Below, piece by piece: positions 6,972-15,735 of a DNA stretch of 23,084 nucleotides; positions within the stretch are counted from its first letter, which is position 1; each line of letters starts with the position of its first letter. Location: positions 1 to 23,084 of the forward strand of contig SHMQ01000035.1 in NCBI GenBank assembly GCA_008534395.1, given 5' to 3'. The stretch comes from Candidatus Acidulodesulfobacterium acidiphilum. Its GTDB lineage: Bacteria; SZUA-79; Acidulodesulfobacterales; Acidulodesulfobacteraceae. The position numbers were made by a program, and so were the translations under genes. A model generated the notes under the pieces. That model searched no databases, had not been told where the DNA came from, and was given only the letters and a program-made list of their open reading frames with translations.

Positions 6972-9673
6972 AACAATACCGACTCAATGATTTTTTCTAT
7001 TACGTCGAATTTTGAAACATCCTGCGTTCCGCCCTGAGAAAAATCCTTTTTGCCTCCGCCTTTTCCTCCGGTTTCCGAATTAATGCGTTTTATAACGGCT
7101 GATGCGTCTATGGAACCTTTTGCAGATACGATGTAAATCAACTTTTCGTCTTTAATATTAGATATAAAAACTACGACAGAATCGCCTTCGGGAAAATCGC
7201 GCCTTGAACTTAAGGCGTTTACAAGCTCTTTTAATTCTTCGCCTGAAACGTTGCCGAATTTTGAAATTAAATATTTAAATCCGCCTGCGGCCGCCATGCC
7301 CGTTTTAAAAGATTTTATAAGACGCTCGGATTCAAAAGAATTGAGTTTCGACCTGAGTTCCTCGTTGGTTTTTTCAAGCAGTTCGTAATCGTAATACAGT
7401 TTTATTATTCTGTTGTAAACTTCGGATTTGGAAGTATTCAGAAGTTTGGCGATATTAACTATATTGTCCTCTTCCACGTACAAGTAGTCGAGATAATTAA
7501 AACCCGTAACGGCTTCTATGCGCCTTATGCCGGAAGCAACCGAAGATTCTCCGGTAATCTTAAAAAATCCGATTTCTCCGGTTCTCGAAACATGGGTGCC
7601 TCCGCAGAATTCTTTCGATGCCGTTCCCATGGACACGACCCTTACGGTATCTTCGTATTTTTCATCGAAAAAGTGAAGGGCGCCGGAATTTAAAGCGGTT
7701 TGAACGTCAAGCTCGTGCGTTTTTACTTCAAGGTCGGCAAAAATATATCCGTTGACTAAAACTTCCGCTTTCCTTATTTCTTCGTCTGTCAGAGGCTTGC
7801 CGTACGAAAAATCAAATCTGAGCCTTTCCGAATCTACGAACGAACCCTGCTGTGTTACGCGGCTGCCGAGTATCTCTCTTAGCGCGGATTGAAGAAGATG
7901 GACCGCGCTGTGGTTTGCCGCAGTTTTTTTTCTTAATTCCGCATCGACCGAAAAACTAGCCTTTACGGGAAAAACCGGCGGGGCAAGCATTTCTTCGGCG
8001 GCGGCGGCTCCCAGATTTTGTTCTGCATCCTTCATGCTTTCGGTAAATATTCTTGCATAATGAAGGATGACTCCGTTTTTGGTTTTAAATGTATCGGAAA
8101 CCGAAGCTGATAAGGAATATTTTCCGTAATTAAACTTTATAGTTCCTCTGTCGCCGGATTGACCGCCTCCTTCAGGATAAAAAGGGGTAATATCCGAGGC
8201 TATATAATAAAAACCGCCGTCTTTTATGTTCTCGACGGGCATGCCGTCTTCGTCGAATATGCCGTTAATATCGGCGTTAGCGGCATTTTCTATATTGCCG
8301 TATCCTTTAAAAAGCGATTTAGGTACGCCGGAAACGGTTTCGGGAACTCCGTTTTTTTCTTTTTTCTGCTTTGAACCTTTTTTCTGAAGTTCCATTAATT
8401 CGTCGTAAGCTTTTAAATCTATCGAAAAACCGTTTTCTTCAGCCATATCTATTGCTATATCTACCGGAAAACCTTTTTCGTCGTATAATTTAAATATGAA
8501 TTCGCCGGGAACTATTTTCTGCTTTTTCTCCTTAAGTTCGATAATTTTTTCTTCCAAAAGTTTAATTCCCAGTCCTACCGTATCGTTAAACCTTTCATAC
8601 TCTTCGGAGATTATCTTCTCGAAGACGGCAAGTCCGTCGGCAGTTTCGGGATAAAATCCGCCCATAATTATTACCACGATATTACCGAGATATTTCAGGT
8701 TATCGAGACTTATGCCGAGCTTTAAAGAATATCTGATAAGTCTTCTTAAAATTCTCCTGAATACATAGCCTCTGCCTTCGTTGGAGGGAAATACGGATTC
8801 TGCGGATAAAAAAACCGACGTCCGTATATGGTCGCTGATAACCCTTGCGGCGGTATCGTACGCTTCGTCTCCGCCGTCGTATCGTTTTCCGGTAACGGCG
8901 TCTATCTCTTTTATATAAGGAGTAAAAACATCGGTATCGTAGTTTGATTTTACGTTCTGCAAAATTCGCAGTATGCGCTCAAGCCCCATTCCCGTATCAA
9001 TAGAGGGACGCGGCAATTTTGAAAGGTCTCCTTTTTTATCTCTGTTAAATTCCATAAAAACGAGATTCCAAATTTCTAAATATCTGCCGCAATCGCAATT
9101 AATATCGCAGTCCGTATGCCCCGCTTCCGAATAACCGGTATCGTAAAATATTTCGCTTGAATAGCCGCAAGGACCGGTTTCTCCCATCTGCCAAAAATTA
9201 GTTTCGTCGCCGAGCCTGTATATTTTGTTTTCATCGAAACCTACGGTATTTTTCCAGATATTATAACCGTCTTCGTCTTTATCGTTTACTGTAACGTATA
9301 TTTTGTCGAGGTCGAGTTCTATGACGTCTTTTATAAATTCGTAGGCAAACAAAACGGCATCTTTTTTAAAATAGTCTCCGAAAGAAAAATTTCCGAGCAT
9401 TTCAAAAAAAGTGTGGTGGCGGGAAGTTTTGCCGACGTTTTCGAGGTCATTATGTTTGCCGCCTGCGCGCATACATTTTTGAACGGTTACGGCTCGCGGC
9501 ATAGGCGCCTGCTGAACTACGCCGGTAAAATAGTCCTTAAACTGGACCATTCCGGCATTAGTAAACATGATAGAGTCGTCGCCGGCGGGAATTAAAGAAG
9601 AACTCGGCAATTGCACGTGTCCTTTTCCCGTAAAAAATTTAATGAATATTTCCCTAAGTTCGTTTGATTTCAT
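6968..9673 (-). CDS. alaS: Alanyl-tRNA synthetase
   Basis: Charges tRNA-Ala and clears mischarged Ser and Gly. At 901 residues it is slightly longer than the 876 of E. coli. Visible: the class II core with HHTFFEMLGNFSFGDYF (86-102) and GMGLERI; the editing domain with zinc ligands in NHSAVH (about 586-590) and FCGGTH (about 689-693); a coiled coil (EKTNEELRSKLNSFESE) and the C-terminal DHHA1-type domain ending in the glycine-rich GGKGGGKKDFSQGG. A Lys-rich segment near residue 440 (KKGSKQKKEKNG) may account for part of the extra length. It follows recX, as in many bacteria. Confidence 0.97.
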   Translation of the reverse strand: MKSNELREIFIKFFTGKGHVQLPSSSLIPAGDDSIMFTNAGMVQFKDYFTGVVQQAPMPRAVTVQKCMRAGGKHNDLENVGKTSRHHTFFEMLGNFSFGDYFKKDAVLFAYEFIKDVIELDLDKIYVTVNDKDEDGYNIWKNTVGFDENKIYRLGDETNFWQMGETGPCGYSSEIFYDTGYSEAGHTDCDINCDCGRYLEIWNLVFMEFNRDKKGDLSKLPRPSIDTGMGLERILRILQNVKSNYDTDVFTPYIKEIDAVTGKRYDGGDEAYDTAARVISDHIRTSVFLSAESVFPSNEGRGYVFRRILRRLIRYSLKLGISLDNLKYLGNIVVIIMGGFYPETADGLAVFEKIISEEYERFNDTVGLGIKLLEEKIIELKEKKQKIVPGEFIFKLYDEKGFPVDIAIDMAEENGFSIDLKAYDELMELQKKGSKQKKEKNGVPETVSGVPKSLFKGYGNIENAANADINGIFDEDGMPVENIKDGGFYYIASDITPFYPEGGGQSGDRGTIKFNYGKYSLSASVSDTFKTKNGVILHYARIFTESMKDAEQNLGAAAAEEMLAPPVFPVKASFSVDAELRKKTAANHSAVHLLQSALREILGSRVTQQGSFVDSERLRFDFSYGKPLTDEEIRKAEVLVNGYIFADLEVKTHELDVQTALNSGALHFFDEKYEDTVRVVSMGTASKEFCGGTHVSRTGEIGFFKITGESSVASGIRRIEAVTGFNYLDYLYVEEDNIVNIAKLLNTSKSEVYNRIIKLYYDYELLEKTNEELRSKLNSFESERLIKSFKTGMAAAGGFKYLISKFGNVSGEELKELVNALSSRRDFPEGDSVVVFISNIKDEKLIYIVSAKGSIDASAVIKRINSETGGKGGGKKDFSQGGTQDVSKFDVIEKIIESVLL

Positions 9674-9688
9674 ATTCCATTTTGCGGC

Positions 9689-9714
9689 AGGGACAGAATT
9701 GAATTTTCGTCCCT
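9689..9714. repeat. Family I hairpin repeat, copy R2
   Basis: Arms AGGGAC / GTCCCT (9689-9694, 9709-9714) flank a degenerate core containing GAATTGAATTTTC. It lies in the 46-nt gap between recX and alaS. The centre (9701) is 43 nt from copy R3. Confidence 0.75.
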
Positions 9715-9719
9715 ATTTT

Positions 9720-10244
9720 TTATTTTATAGCAGCGCCGGAATTGAATTCAGGTGCTGTTGTTATAACATCTTCTATTATTTTAGAGGAAAATCCTCTGCT
9801 CTGCAAAAAATCGTAAAGTTTCTTTTTATATATCAGTTCGTTTTCCCTGTATTTTATCAGGGAAACTTTCTTTTTGTCCACCGCTTTAAGCATAACGGAA
9901 CGTTCTTCGTCTTCCGTGTAAAACGTTTCGATTAGCTTGTCTATAATATTTTTGTTTATTCCTTTTTTATAAAGTTCATAGCTTAATTTTATTCTGCCGA
10001 TAAGTCTTTTTTTTCCGCTTTCTATAAGTCTTTCCGCAAATTCTTCATCGTTTAAGTATCCGTATTCTTTTAATTTCTTTAACGCTTTGCCGGTATCTTC
10101 CGTAGAAAAGCCTTTTTTGATTAATTTTTCGGCAAGCCGTTTTTCGGAATAAGACCTCGCGGACACGAGCTTTAAAGAGTAATTCTGCGCCGATAAAGGC
10201 GTTTTAGACTTTCTTTTAGAAATATTTTCCTGCGATATTTTCAA
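9720..10244 (-). CDS. recX: Regulatory protein RecX
   Basis: A 174-residue, alpha-helical, Lys/Glu-rich protein that binds RecA filaments and modulates recombinase activity. The repeated three-helix modules are visible (SYSEKRLAEKLIKKGF...LKKLKEYGYLNDEEFAERLIES; then RIKLSYELYKKGI). It starts with TTG, with GGAG eight bases upstream and no ATG near. The last residues PEFNSGAA are read from a Family I repeat (9731-9757), so the natural C-terminus was probably altered when the repeat arrived. It is separated from recA by the pilus ATPase gene but stays in the same transcription direction. Confidence 0.85.
   Translation of the reverse strand: MKISQENISKRKSKTPLSAQNYSLKLVSARSYSEKRLAEKLIKKGFSTEDTGKALKKLKEYGYLNDEEFAERLIESGKKRLIGRIKLSYELYKKGINKNIIDKLIETFYTEDEERSVMLKAVDKKKVSLIKYRENELIYKKKLYDFLQSRGFSSKIIEDVITTAPEFNSGAAIK
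9731..9757. repeat. Family I hairpin repeat, copy R3, in recX 3' end
   Basis: Arms CAGCGCC / GGTGCTG (one G-T pair) surround the GGAATTGAATTCA core. It encodes the last residues of RecX just before the stop and forms a doublet with R2. Confidence 0.8.
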
Positions 10245-10312
10245 AGAGATTACTCCGATAATACATTATGTAGCGCTATACTTCTATATTTTGCGCATAA
10301 ACATACATGCGG

Positions 10313-11590
10313 TTACGTTGTCCAGTAAGAACCCGAACCGCCTGAAGCCGCCGTATTTCCAGTTACGGACGGACTTGCTCCGGCGGTGACTGAAGTTTTG
10401 CCGCTTTCAACGGAGTCTGCTTTTACCCCTGCGCTTATATCGTCGTCGGAAGCGTTTACTCCGGATATTAACAGTGCAAGGTCGTTCGGCGAGGTGGATT
10501 CCGCAAGAGCATCTTCGTATGTTATCAAGCCCTGTTTATAAAAATTGTAGAGGGACTGGTCGAAAGTCTGCATCTCGTACTGTATGTTTCCGCTTCTTAT
10601 GAAGTCTCTTATACTCGCGGTTTTATCTTCGTTTGATATGCATTCTTTTATCGTTTCCGTTCCTATCATTATCTCTACGGACGGAAGACGTCCTTTTTTG
10701 TCCGCTCTTGCTATAAGCCTCTGCGATATTACTGCGGAAATAACGGAAGCAAGCTGTATTCTTATCTGTTTTTGCTGATAAGGAGGAAAAACCGCTATAA
10801 TTCTGTTAATGGTTTCCTGCGCATCCAGCGTATGAAGGGTGCTCATTACGAGATGTCCGGTTTCAGCCGCAGTTATTGCCGTTTCTATCGTTTCTAAGTC
10901 TCTCATTTCGCCTACTAAAATAACGTCGGGATCCTGCCTTAAGGCTTCCCTTAATCCGTGCGAAAAAGAATAAACGTCCATGCCGAGTTCCCGCTGGTTG
11001 ACTAATGCTTTTATATCTTTATGCAGATATTCGATAGGGTCCTCGATGGTTATTATGTTTACCGGTTTATTCCTGTTTATAAAATCTATCATGGAAGCGA
11101 GAGTCGTGGACTTTCCGCTGCCGGTTATGCCCGTAACCAGTATTAATCCTCTTTCTTTAAGTGATATAGATTTTATAATTTTAGGCAGGTTAAGCGATTC
11201 AAAAATTGGAATATCGAAAGGGATATAGCGCATTGCTATGCTTAAAGAATTCCGCTGGGAATAAATATTGACCCTGAATCTTCCGACGCCGTGCAGGCTG
11301 TATGCAAGATCGACGTCCCTGTTTTCCTGAAAAACTTTAAGCTGATGCTTATCCATCATGCTTACGGCTATTTTTTCTATAACTTCTTTGGACATAACGC
11401 CGAAATTTTCCTGTTTGTAAATATCCCCGTCTATTCTAAAAATAGGATAAGAATTTACTTTAAGGTGAATATCCGACGCTTTCTTGCCGACCGCCGTCAT
11501 TAAAATAGTTCCTAAAAGCGACGGCTGTCCTCCCTGCTTAACCTGTTGACCGTCCTGTGCGGCATTAGACTGTAAAACCGTTTCGTCCAT
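10313..11590 (-). CDS. pilT: Type IV pilus retraction ATPase, PilT/PilU family
   Basis: A cytosolic hexameric ATPase that drives pilus disassembly, and so twitching, DNA uptake or adhesion. The 425 residues contain the PAS-like N-terminal domain (KKASDIHLKVNSYPIFRIDG, about 36-55), Walker A GITGSGKST (154-162), the acidic box TIEDPIEY, Walker B ILVGEMRD (224-231) and the His box HLVMSTLHT (246-254). The ending QTFDQSLYNFYKQG...SPNDLALLI is closer in type to PilU than PilT. After about residue 380 a 45-residue Ser/Gly/Ala/Thr-rich tail follows, unusual for the family. It lies three nucleotides after recA with no clear Shine-Dalgarno, so it is probably coupled to recA; no other pilus genes are in view. 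Confidence 0.9.
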   Translation of the reverse strand: MDETVLQSNAAQDGQQVKQGGQPSLLGTILMTAVGKKASDIHLKVNSYPIFRIDGDIYKQENFGVMSKEVIEKIAVSMMDKHQLKVFQENRDVDLAYSLHGVGRFRVNIYSQRNSLSIAMRYIPFDIPIFESLNLPKIIKSISLKERGLILVTGITGSGKSTTLASMIDFINRNKPVNIITIEDPIEYLHKDIKALVNQRELGMDVYSFSHGLREALRQDPDVILVGEMRDLETIETAITAAETGHLVMSTLHTLDAQETINRIIAVFPPYQQKQIRIQLASVISAVISQRLIARADKKGRLPSVEIMIGTETIKECISNEDKTASIRDFIRSGNIQYEMQTFDQSLYNFYKQGLITYEDALAESTSPNDLALLISGVNASDDDISAGVKADSVESGKTSVTAGASPSVTGNTAASGGSGSYWTT

Positions 11591-11593
11591 TTT

Positions 11594-12646
11594 TTATTTA
11601 AGATTAAATTTTTCTAAAATTTTAGAATGTATTTCGTCTCGCAGGGCGGGGTTGTTTTTGAGCGTTTCTTTTGCGGCTTCCCTTCCCTGTCCAAGCCTTT
11701 CTTTGCCGTAGCTAAACCATGTTCCCGATTTTTCTATTATGCCGCTTTCCGAACCTATGTCGACTATGTCCCCTTCTAAAGATATTCCGCTGTCGTAGAC
11801 TATGTCGAACTCCGCCTCTTTAAACGGAGGAGCTACTTTATTTTTTACTATCCTCGCTTTAGTTCTTGAGCCCACTACTTCGTCGCCTTTTTTTATAGAG
11901 CCGGTTCTTCTTATATCTATACGGACGGATGCATAAAACTTAAGAGCGTTGCCGCCGGTAGTGGTTTCGGGAGAACCAAACATAACGCCTATCTTCATCC
12001 TTATCTGGTTAATAAATATAACCGACGTATTTGACCTTGCTATAGCGGACGTAAGTTTTCTCAAGGCCTGCGACATAAGCCTTGCCTGCAGTCCCATATG
12101 GGAGTCCCCCATTTCGCCTTCTATTTCGGCTTTAGGTACCAATGCGGCGACGGAGTCTATTACCAAAACGTCGATAGAACCTGACCTTACCAAAGAATCC
12201 GCTATTTCCAACGCCTCTTCGCCGGTTCCGGGCTGAGAAACGACGAGTTCGTCCACGTTGACGCCTATTTTCTTTGCGTACTGCAAGTCTAAGGCGTGCT
12301 CCGCATCGATAAAAGCGGCTATGCCTCCCCGTTTTTGAGCCTGCGCGACTATTTGCAGCGTAAGCGTCGTTTTTCCCGACGATTCCGGTCCGAATATTTC
12401 TATTACCCTTCCTTTAGGGATGCCGCCTATGCCGAGCGCAATATCCAACGACAGAGAGCCGGTGGGAATAGACTGTATATTTTCTGCCGGCGGCTTTCCG
12501 CCGAGAACCATGACGGCTCCCGCGCCGAACTGCTTTTCTATCTGAGCCATAGCAAGGTCGAGCGCTTTCATTTTTTGCTCATGGATAGCGGCGTCTTTTG
12601 CGCTTTCTTTAACGTTTTCTTTAGTTTCGACTGATTTTACTGCCAT
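11594..12646 (-). CDS. recA: Recombinase RecA
   Basis: Forms filaments on single-stranded DNA, pairs homologous strands and triggers repressor self-cleavage. Its 350 residues show Walker [10 protein letters not shown] (86-94), the acidic [22 protein letters not shown] region with loop L1, [21 protein letters not shown] (loop L2 area), and the KAPPF-like [12 protein letters not shown]. Compared with E. coli the N-terminus has about 20 extra charged residues and the C-terminal acidic tail is short. AGGTG precedes the ATG. A promoter and a Family I repeat lie immediately upstream. Confidence 0.98.
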   Translation of the reverse strand: MAVKSVETKENVKESAKDAAIHEQKMKALDLAMAQIEKQFGAGAVMVLGGKPPAENIQSIPTGSLSLDIALGIGGIPKGRVIEIFGPESSGKTTLTLQIVAQAQKRGGIAAFIDAEHALDLQYAKKIGVNVDELVVSQPGTGEEALEIADSLVRSGSIDVLVIDSVAALVPKAEIEGEMGDSHMGLQARLMSQALRKLTSAIARSNTSVIFINQIRMKIGVMFGSPETTTGGNALKFYASVRIDIRRTGSIKKGDEVVGSRTKARIVKNKVAPPFKEAEFDIVYDSGISLEGDIVDIGSESGIIEKSGTWFSYGKERLGQGREAAKETLKNNPALRDEIHSKILEKFNLK

Positions 12647-12670
12647 AATTTCACCTGTAGATTATTTGTT

Positions 12671-12700
12671 GCGGGGACGGAATTGAATTCCGGCACCACT
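12671..12700. repeat. Family I hairpin repeat, copy R4
   Basis: A core GGAATTGAATTCC with imperfect outer arms GGGGAC / GGCACC. It lies between the putative recA promoter and the recA start, so it would form a hairpin near the 5' end of the recA transcript. Confidence 0.75.
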
Positions 12701-12709
12701 GTTCAATAT

Positions 12710-12738
12710 AATATATTAAAAAAAAGAAAGATTATCAA
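12710..12738 (-). promoter_or_regulatory. Putative recA promoter
   Basis: On the minus strand TTGATA (-35, 12733-12738) is 17 nt from TATATT (-10, 12710-12715), just past the cinA stop. I see neither a CTGT-N8-ACAG nor a GAAC-N4-GTTC type LexA box around it. Confidence 0.5.
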
Positions 12739-12739
12739 G

Positions 12740-13999
12740 TTAAATTTTTGTCATATTTTTGCCGCTTATTTCGTTTAAAAGCCTGTAAATCCAGAACAGC
12801 GCCATTTTCGTCGTATAAGATTTTATATCGGCACGCGAACCGGAAAAAACATATTTTCTGGACTCTTTTATTTTATCGCTCGATAATGCTATAAAAACCG
12901 TTCCTACCGGATAATTGCCGCCGTCGGTACCGGGTCCCGCTAAACCTGTAACGGCGATGCCTATATCCGATTTTGTTTTTTCCCTTACTTTTTCTGCCAT
13001 TTCCTCTGCGCATGCTTCGGAAACGGCGCCTTCTTTTTCTATAATAGACGGATCTACTCCTAAAATATCGGTTTTTGCAAAATTTGAATATACTACGCCG
13101 CCGTAAAGAAAATAAGAAGATGCGCCCGGCAGGTCGGTAAGTTTGTCGGAAATATGCCCTCCGGTAAGGGATTCCGCCACGGATATCTTAATTTCGTTTT
13201 CCTTCAACAGATAAGAGCATACTACTTCAAGTTCGTCTTCGTCATAACCGTAAAGATAATTTTTAAAAATTCCGCCGGTTTTTGAATCTATTAACTTTAT
13301 GTTTTCATTGAGTTTTTGGGTTGAAACGCCGTTTACCGCCGCGGATATAATAAATTCCCCGTATGAATATTCATACGTTAAATTAACGTCCGAAACCTGT
13401 TTTAATTTTGCAAAAAGAGCTTCAAACTCTTTTTCTTTTAAACCGAACAGCTTGTATTTTCTAAATTTGACGAAATAATTTATACCTAATTTTCCGAGCA
13501 TTTTACCGAGAACGTGATTTTTGAACATATAAACCGCATTATGAGGCTCTAAAGGAAACGCGGCTATAAATACGGGTTCGGTAAGATAAAAACCGGATAT
13601 GCCGGAATTTTGATTCGGCACGATAAAAGAATGGTCGGGAAAATAACATGCTTTTTCTGCGGAATGATCGAAAGATTTTTTGTTCGATTCGTAAACTAAA
13701 GCCATCAAGTCTGCGGCATCTTTGCTTCTCGTCCGTTCTTTCTTCAAAACGGAGCATATTATTTCGGAAGTCAAGGAACTTCCTTCCTTTATGCCTCCGC
13801 ATATTATTACGAAAGAATCTTCGGACGTCATATAAGATACGACTTTAGATATGCTTACATCCTGGTTTTCCGGCATAATTACGGCTTCTTTGAAACCGAG
13901 TCCGTAAACCGAAAGCACGTCGGAGAGCTCTTTTATTATTTCGCCTGCCGCGGCAAAATTTCCGTCGTCCGATATAACTAATATTTTTATGTCTTTCAT
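12740..13999 (-). CDS. cinA: CinA-family protein with degenerate N-terminal domain
   Basis: A 419-residue two-domain protein. The C-terminal domain (about 265-415) is a standard CinA/PncC nicotinamide-nucleotide amidase: SVAESLTGG (273-281), YSNFAK (304-309) and TGLAGPG (351-357) are intact. It would convert NMN to nicotinate mononucleotide in NAD recycling. The N-terminal MoCF-type domain keeps the length and outline but not the motifs: the usual GDELL is absent, GGLGPTxDDxT is replaced by GGIKEGSSLT (68-77), and LPGVPxEM by FPLEPHNAV. Its usual ADP-ribose pyrophosphatase activity may therefore be lost. It lies between pgpA and recA; no Shine-Dalgarno is clear, and a repeat doublet is just upstream. 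Confidence 0.88.
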   Translation of the reverse strand: MKDIKILVISDDGNFAAAGEIIKELSDVLSVYGLGFKEAVIMPENQDVSISKVVSYMTSEDSFVIICGGIKEGSSLTSEIICSVLKKERTRSKDAADLMALVYESNKKSFDHSAEKACYFPDHSFIVPNQNSGISGFYLTEPVFIAAFPLEPHNAVYMFKNHVLGKMLGKLGINYFVKFRKYKLFGLKEKEFEALFAKLKQVSDVNLTYEYSYGEFIISAAVNGVSTQKLNENIKLIDSKTGGIFKNYLYGYDEDELEVVCSYLLKENEIKISVAESLTGGHISDKLTDLPGASSYFLYGGVVYSNFAKTDILGVDPSIIEKEGAVSEACAEEMAEKVREKTKSDIGIAVTGLAGPGTDGGNYPVGTVFIALSSDKIKESRKYVFSGSRADIKSYTTKMALFWIYRLLNEISGKNMTKI

Positions 14000-14014
14000 A
14001 TTTCGTTTTGAGAT

Positions 14015-14037
14015 GTGGCGGAATTGAATTCCGTACC
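14015..14037. repeat. Family I hairpin repeat, copy R5
   Basis: A 15-nt near-perfect palindrome CGGAATTGAATTCCG (14019-14033) with partly pairing flanks GTGG and CCCC. It forms a doublet with R6, centres 41 nt apart, in the pgpA-cinA gap. Confidence 0.8.
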
Positions 14038-14052
14038 CCTTTACATTTTGTG

Positions 14053-14080
14053 GCAGTGCTCTAATTGAATTCCGGCACTA
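14053..14080. repeat. Family I hairpin repeat, copy R6
   Basis: Arms AGTGC / GCACT (14055-14059, 14075-14079) enclose TCTAATTGAATTCCG. It is the second member of the doublet in front of cinA. Confidence 0.8.
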
Positions 14081-14090
14081 CTTCAGATAA

Positions 14091-14597
14091 TTAGATACCT
14101 GCTATTATTACGATAGCTATTCTTAAAATTATTACGGAAAAAAGGGCGGCGGCGACGTCGTCCAGCATAATGCCTAATCCGCCTTTAATTTTTTTGTCTA
14201 TAGTTCCTATAAACAGCGGCTTCGATATGTCGAAAATACGAAAAAGAAGAAGCCCAAGTAAAGAGTATATCAAAATATGAAAAAAATCGAAATGCATCCA
14301 TAATAAACCGGACATAACTGCAAGGTAGCCGAGAACTTCGTCTATTACTACGAAAGGCGGGTCCTCTAATCCGGATATTTTAGAAGCCTTGGAAGAAACG
14401 TAAACCCCGGTAATAAATATTATAATACATACTGCGATATAATAAAAAGGGTTTAAAAATCTAAGCAAAAATATATACAGCAAAAAAGCGGCTACGGAAC
14501 CGGCGGTACCGGGACCGTAAGGAAAAAATCCTGCGTAAAAAAAGGATGCCGCAAAAATAAACGGGTTATTTTTTTTAAATTCGTTCATTTTATTCAT
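14091..14597 (-). CDS. pgpA: Phosphatidylglycerophosphatase A
   Basis: An inner-membrane enzyme that dephosphorylates phosphatidylglycerophosphate to phosphatidylglycerol. Its 168 residues show the PgpA motifs PYGPGTAGS, VIDEVLGY, FRIFDISKP and GGLGIMLDDVAAA, with four or so membrane segments. The first ATG is at 14597, but a second (14588) has GGA at a better distance; the true start is open by three residues. It lies nine nucleotides after rodA, in a cell-envelope context. Confidence 0.92.
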   Translation of the reverse strand: MNKMNEFKKNNPFIFAASFFYAGFFPYGPGTAGSVAAFLLYIFLLRFLNPFYYIAVCIIIFITGVYVSSKASKISGLEDPPFVVIDEVLGYLAVMSGLLWMHFDFFHILIYSLLGLLLFRIFDISKPLFIGTIDKKIKGGLGIMLDDVAAALFSVIILRIAIVIIAGI

Positions 14598-14606
14598 TCC
14601 ATATGT

Positions 14607-15719
14607 TTACGATTGGAATTTATACCTCCTCATAGAAATATTCAGGAGTATTGCTACCGCGGACATATCTACGACGAGCGACGTGCCGCCGTAGCTGAAA
14701 AACGGAAGCGGGACGCCTACTACTGGCAAAAGGCCGACGGTCATAAACATATTTATTATAGCATGAAAAGTTATAATGGCAAGAGCTCCGCCGCCGAGTA
14801 AAAAACCCTGAAGTTTTTTGGCTCTGTAAACTATCTTAAACCCTCTTATTATAACTATAAAATAAAGAATTATAAGAACTAATCCGCCTATAAAACCAAA
14901 CTGCTGCATATAAGTCGAAAAAATAAAATCGGTATGCTTTGCCGGCAAAAAATCCAAAGTGCTCTGGGAGCCGTTGCCGAAACCGTCGCCGAAAAGCCGT
15001 CCCGCTCCCACGGCTATTTCCGATTGTATAATATTATATCCAGCTCCGAGATAATCTTTTGCGGGATGCAGAAATATCAATATTCTGCTTTTCTGGTAAG
15101 ATTTAAGCCTGAACCATAAAACCGGACCTGTTACCAGAATAATTCCGGCGAGTATAAGCATGGAATTTCTTTTAATTCCCGCCAAAAAAATAATAATTAA
15201 CCCTATAAATAAAACTATAAGGGACGTTCCTAAGTCCGGCTCTTTAGCTATTAATAAAACAGGTATCAATATCATAATAAAAGGTATAATAAGGCTCCGC
15301 AGGTTGTAGCCTTTTTTGTTTTCGCAGGTCGTAAAATATTTGACGAGAGCGAATATCAGGGCTATTTTCATTAATTCGGAAGGCTGAAACGAAAGTACGC
15401 CGAGAGAAATCCATCTCGAAGCTCCGTGGGTAATTCTTCCTTTTACTAGCACGATAACGATAAATATTAAAATAAATCCGTATATATAATACGCCGCTTC
15501 TATCAAAGTATTGTAATCTATGGATATAATTAAGGCCATTATCAGAATAGACACTACAAACCATACGAGCTGTTTTATGACGTACGGATCGAAAAAATCT
15601 TTGTGATGTATGCTTAAGGAACCGTAAAGATTAATAATACCTAACGAAAAAATTATAATTACCGTAAAAAGTATTATAAAATCGAAATTCTGCGTATATT
15701 TATTATTTAATATTTTCAT
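14607..15719 (-). CDS. rodA: Rod-shape peptidoglycan polymerase RodA
   Basis: A SEDS-family glycosyltransferase that polymerises lipid II in the elongasome with PBP2. Its 370 residues contain about ten membrane segments. SEDS signatures are seen in HGASRWISLGVLSFQPSE, AKEPDLGTSL and the C-terminal PFFSYGGTSLVVDM. It directly follows mrdA (16-nt gap), and the pair is expected to work as one enzyme complex; MreBCD upstream completes the machine. Confidence 0.95.
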   Translation of the reverse strand: MKILNNKYTQNFDFIILFTVIIIFSLGIINLYGSLSIHHKDFFDPYVIKQLVWFVVSILIMALIISIDYNTLIEAAYYIYGFILIFIVIVLVKGRITHGASRWISLGVLSFQPSELMKIALIFALVKYFTTCENKKGYNLRSLIIPFIMILIPVLLIAKEPDLGTSLIVLFIGLIIIFLAGIKRNSMLILAGIILVTGPVLWFRLKSYQKSRILIFLHPAKDYLGAGYNIIQSEIAVGAGRLFGDGFGNGSQSTLDFLPAKHTDFIFSTYMQQFGFIGGLVLIILYFIVIIRGFKIVYRAKKLQGFLLGGGALAIITFHAIINMFMTVGLLPVVGVPLPFFSYGGTSLVVDMSAVAILLNISMRRYKFQS

Positions 15720-15735
15720 AATATATTTTCATAAT

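Noticed and set aside
13602-13624. Palindrome GCCGGAATTTTGATTCGGC inside cinA, similar to the Family I core
   Set aside because: It lies at the position of a conserved CinA PN..G motif and the protein keeps its length, so it is most likely coding sequence that resembles the repeat by chance.
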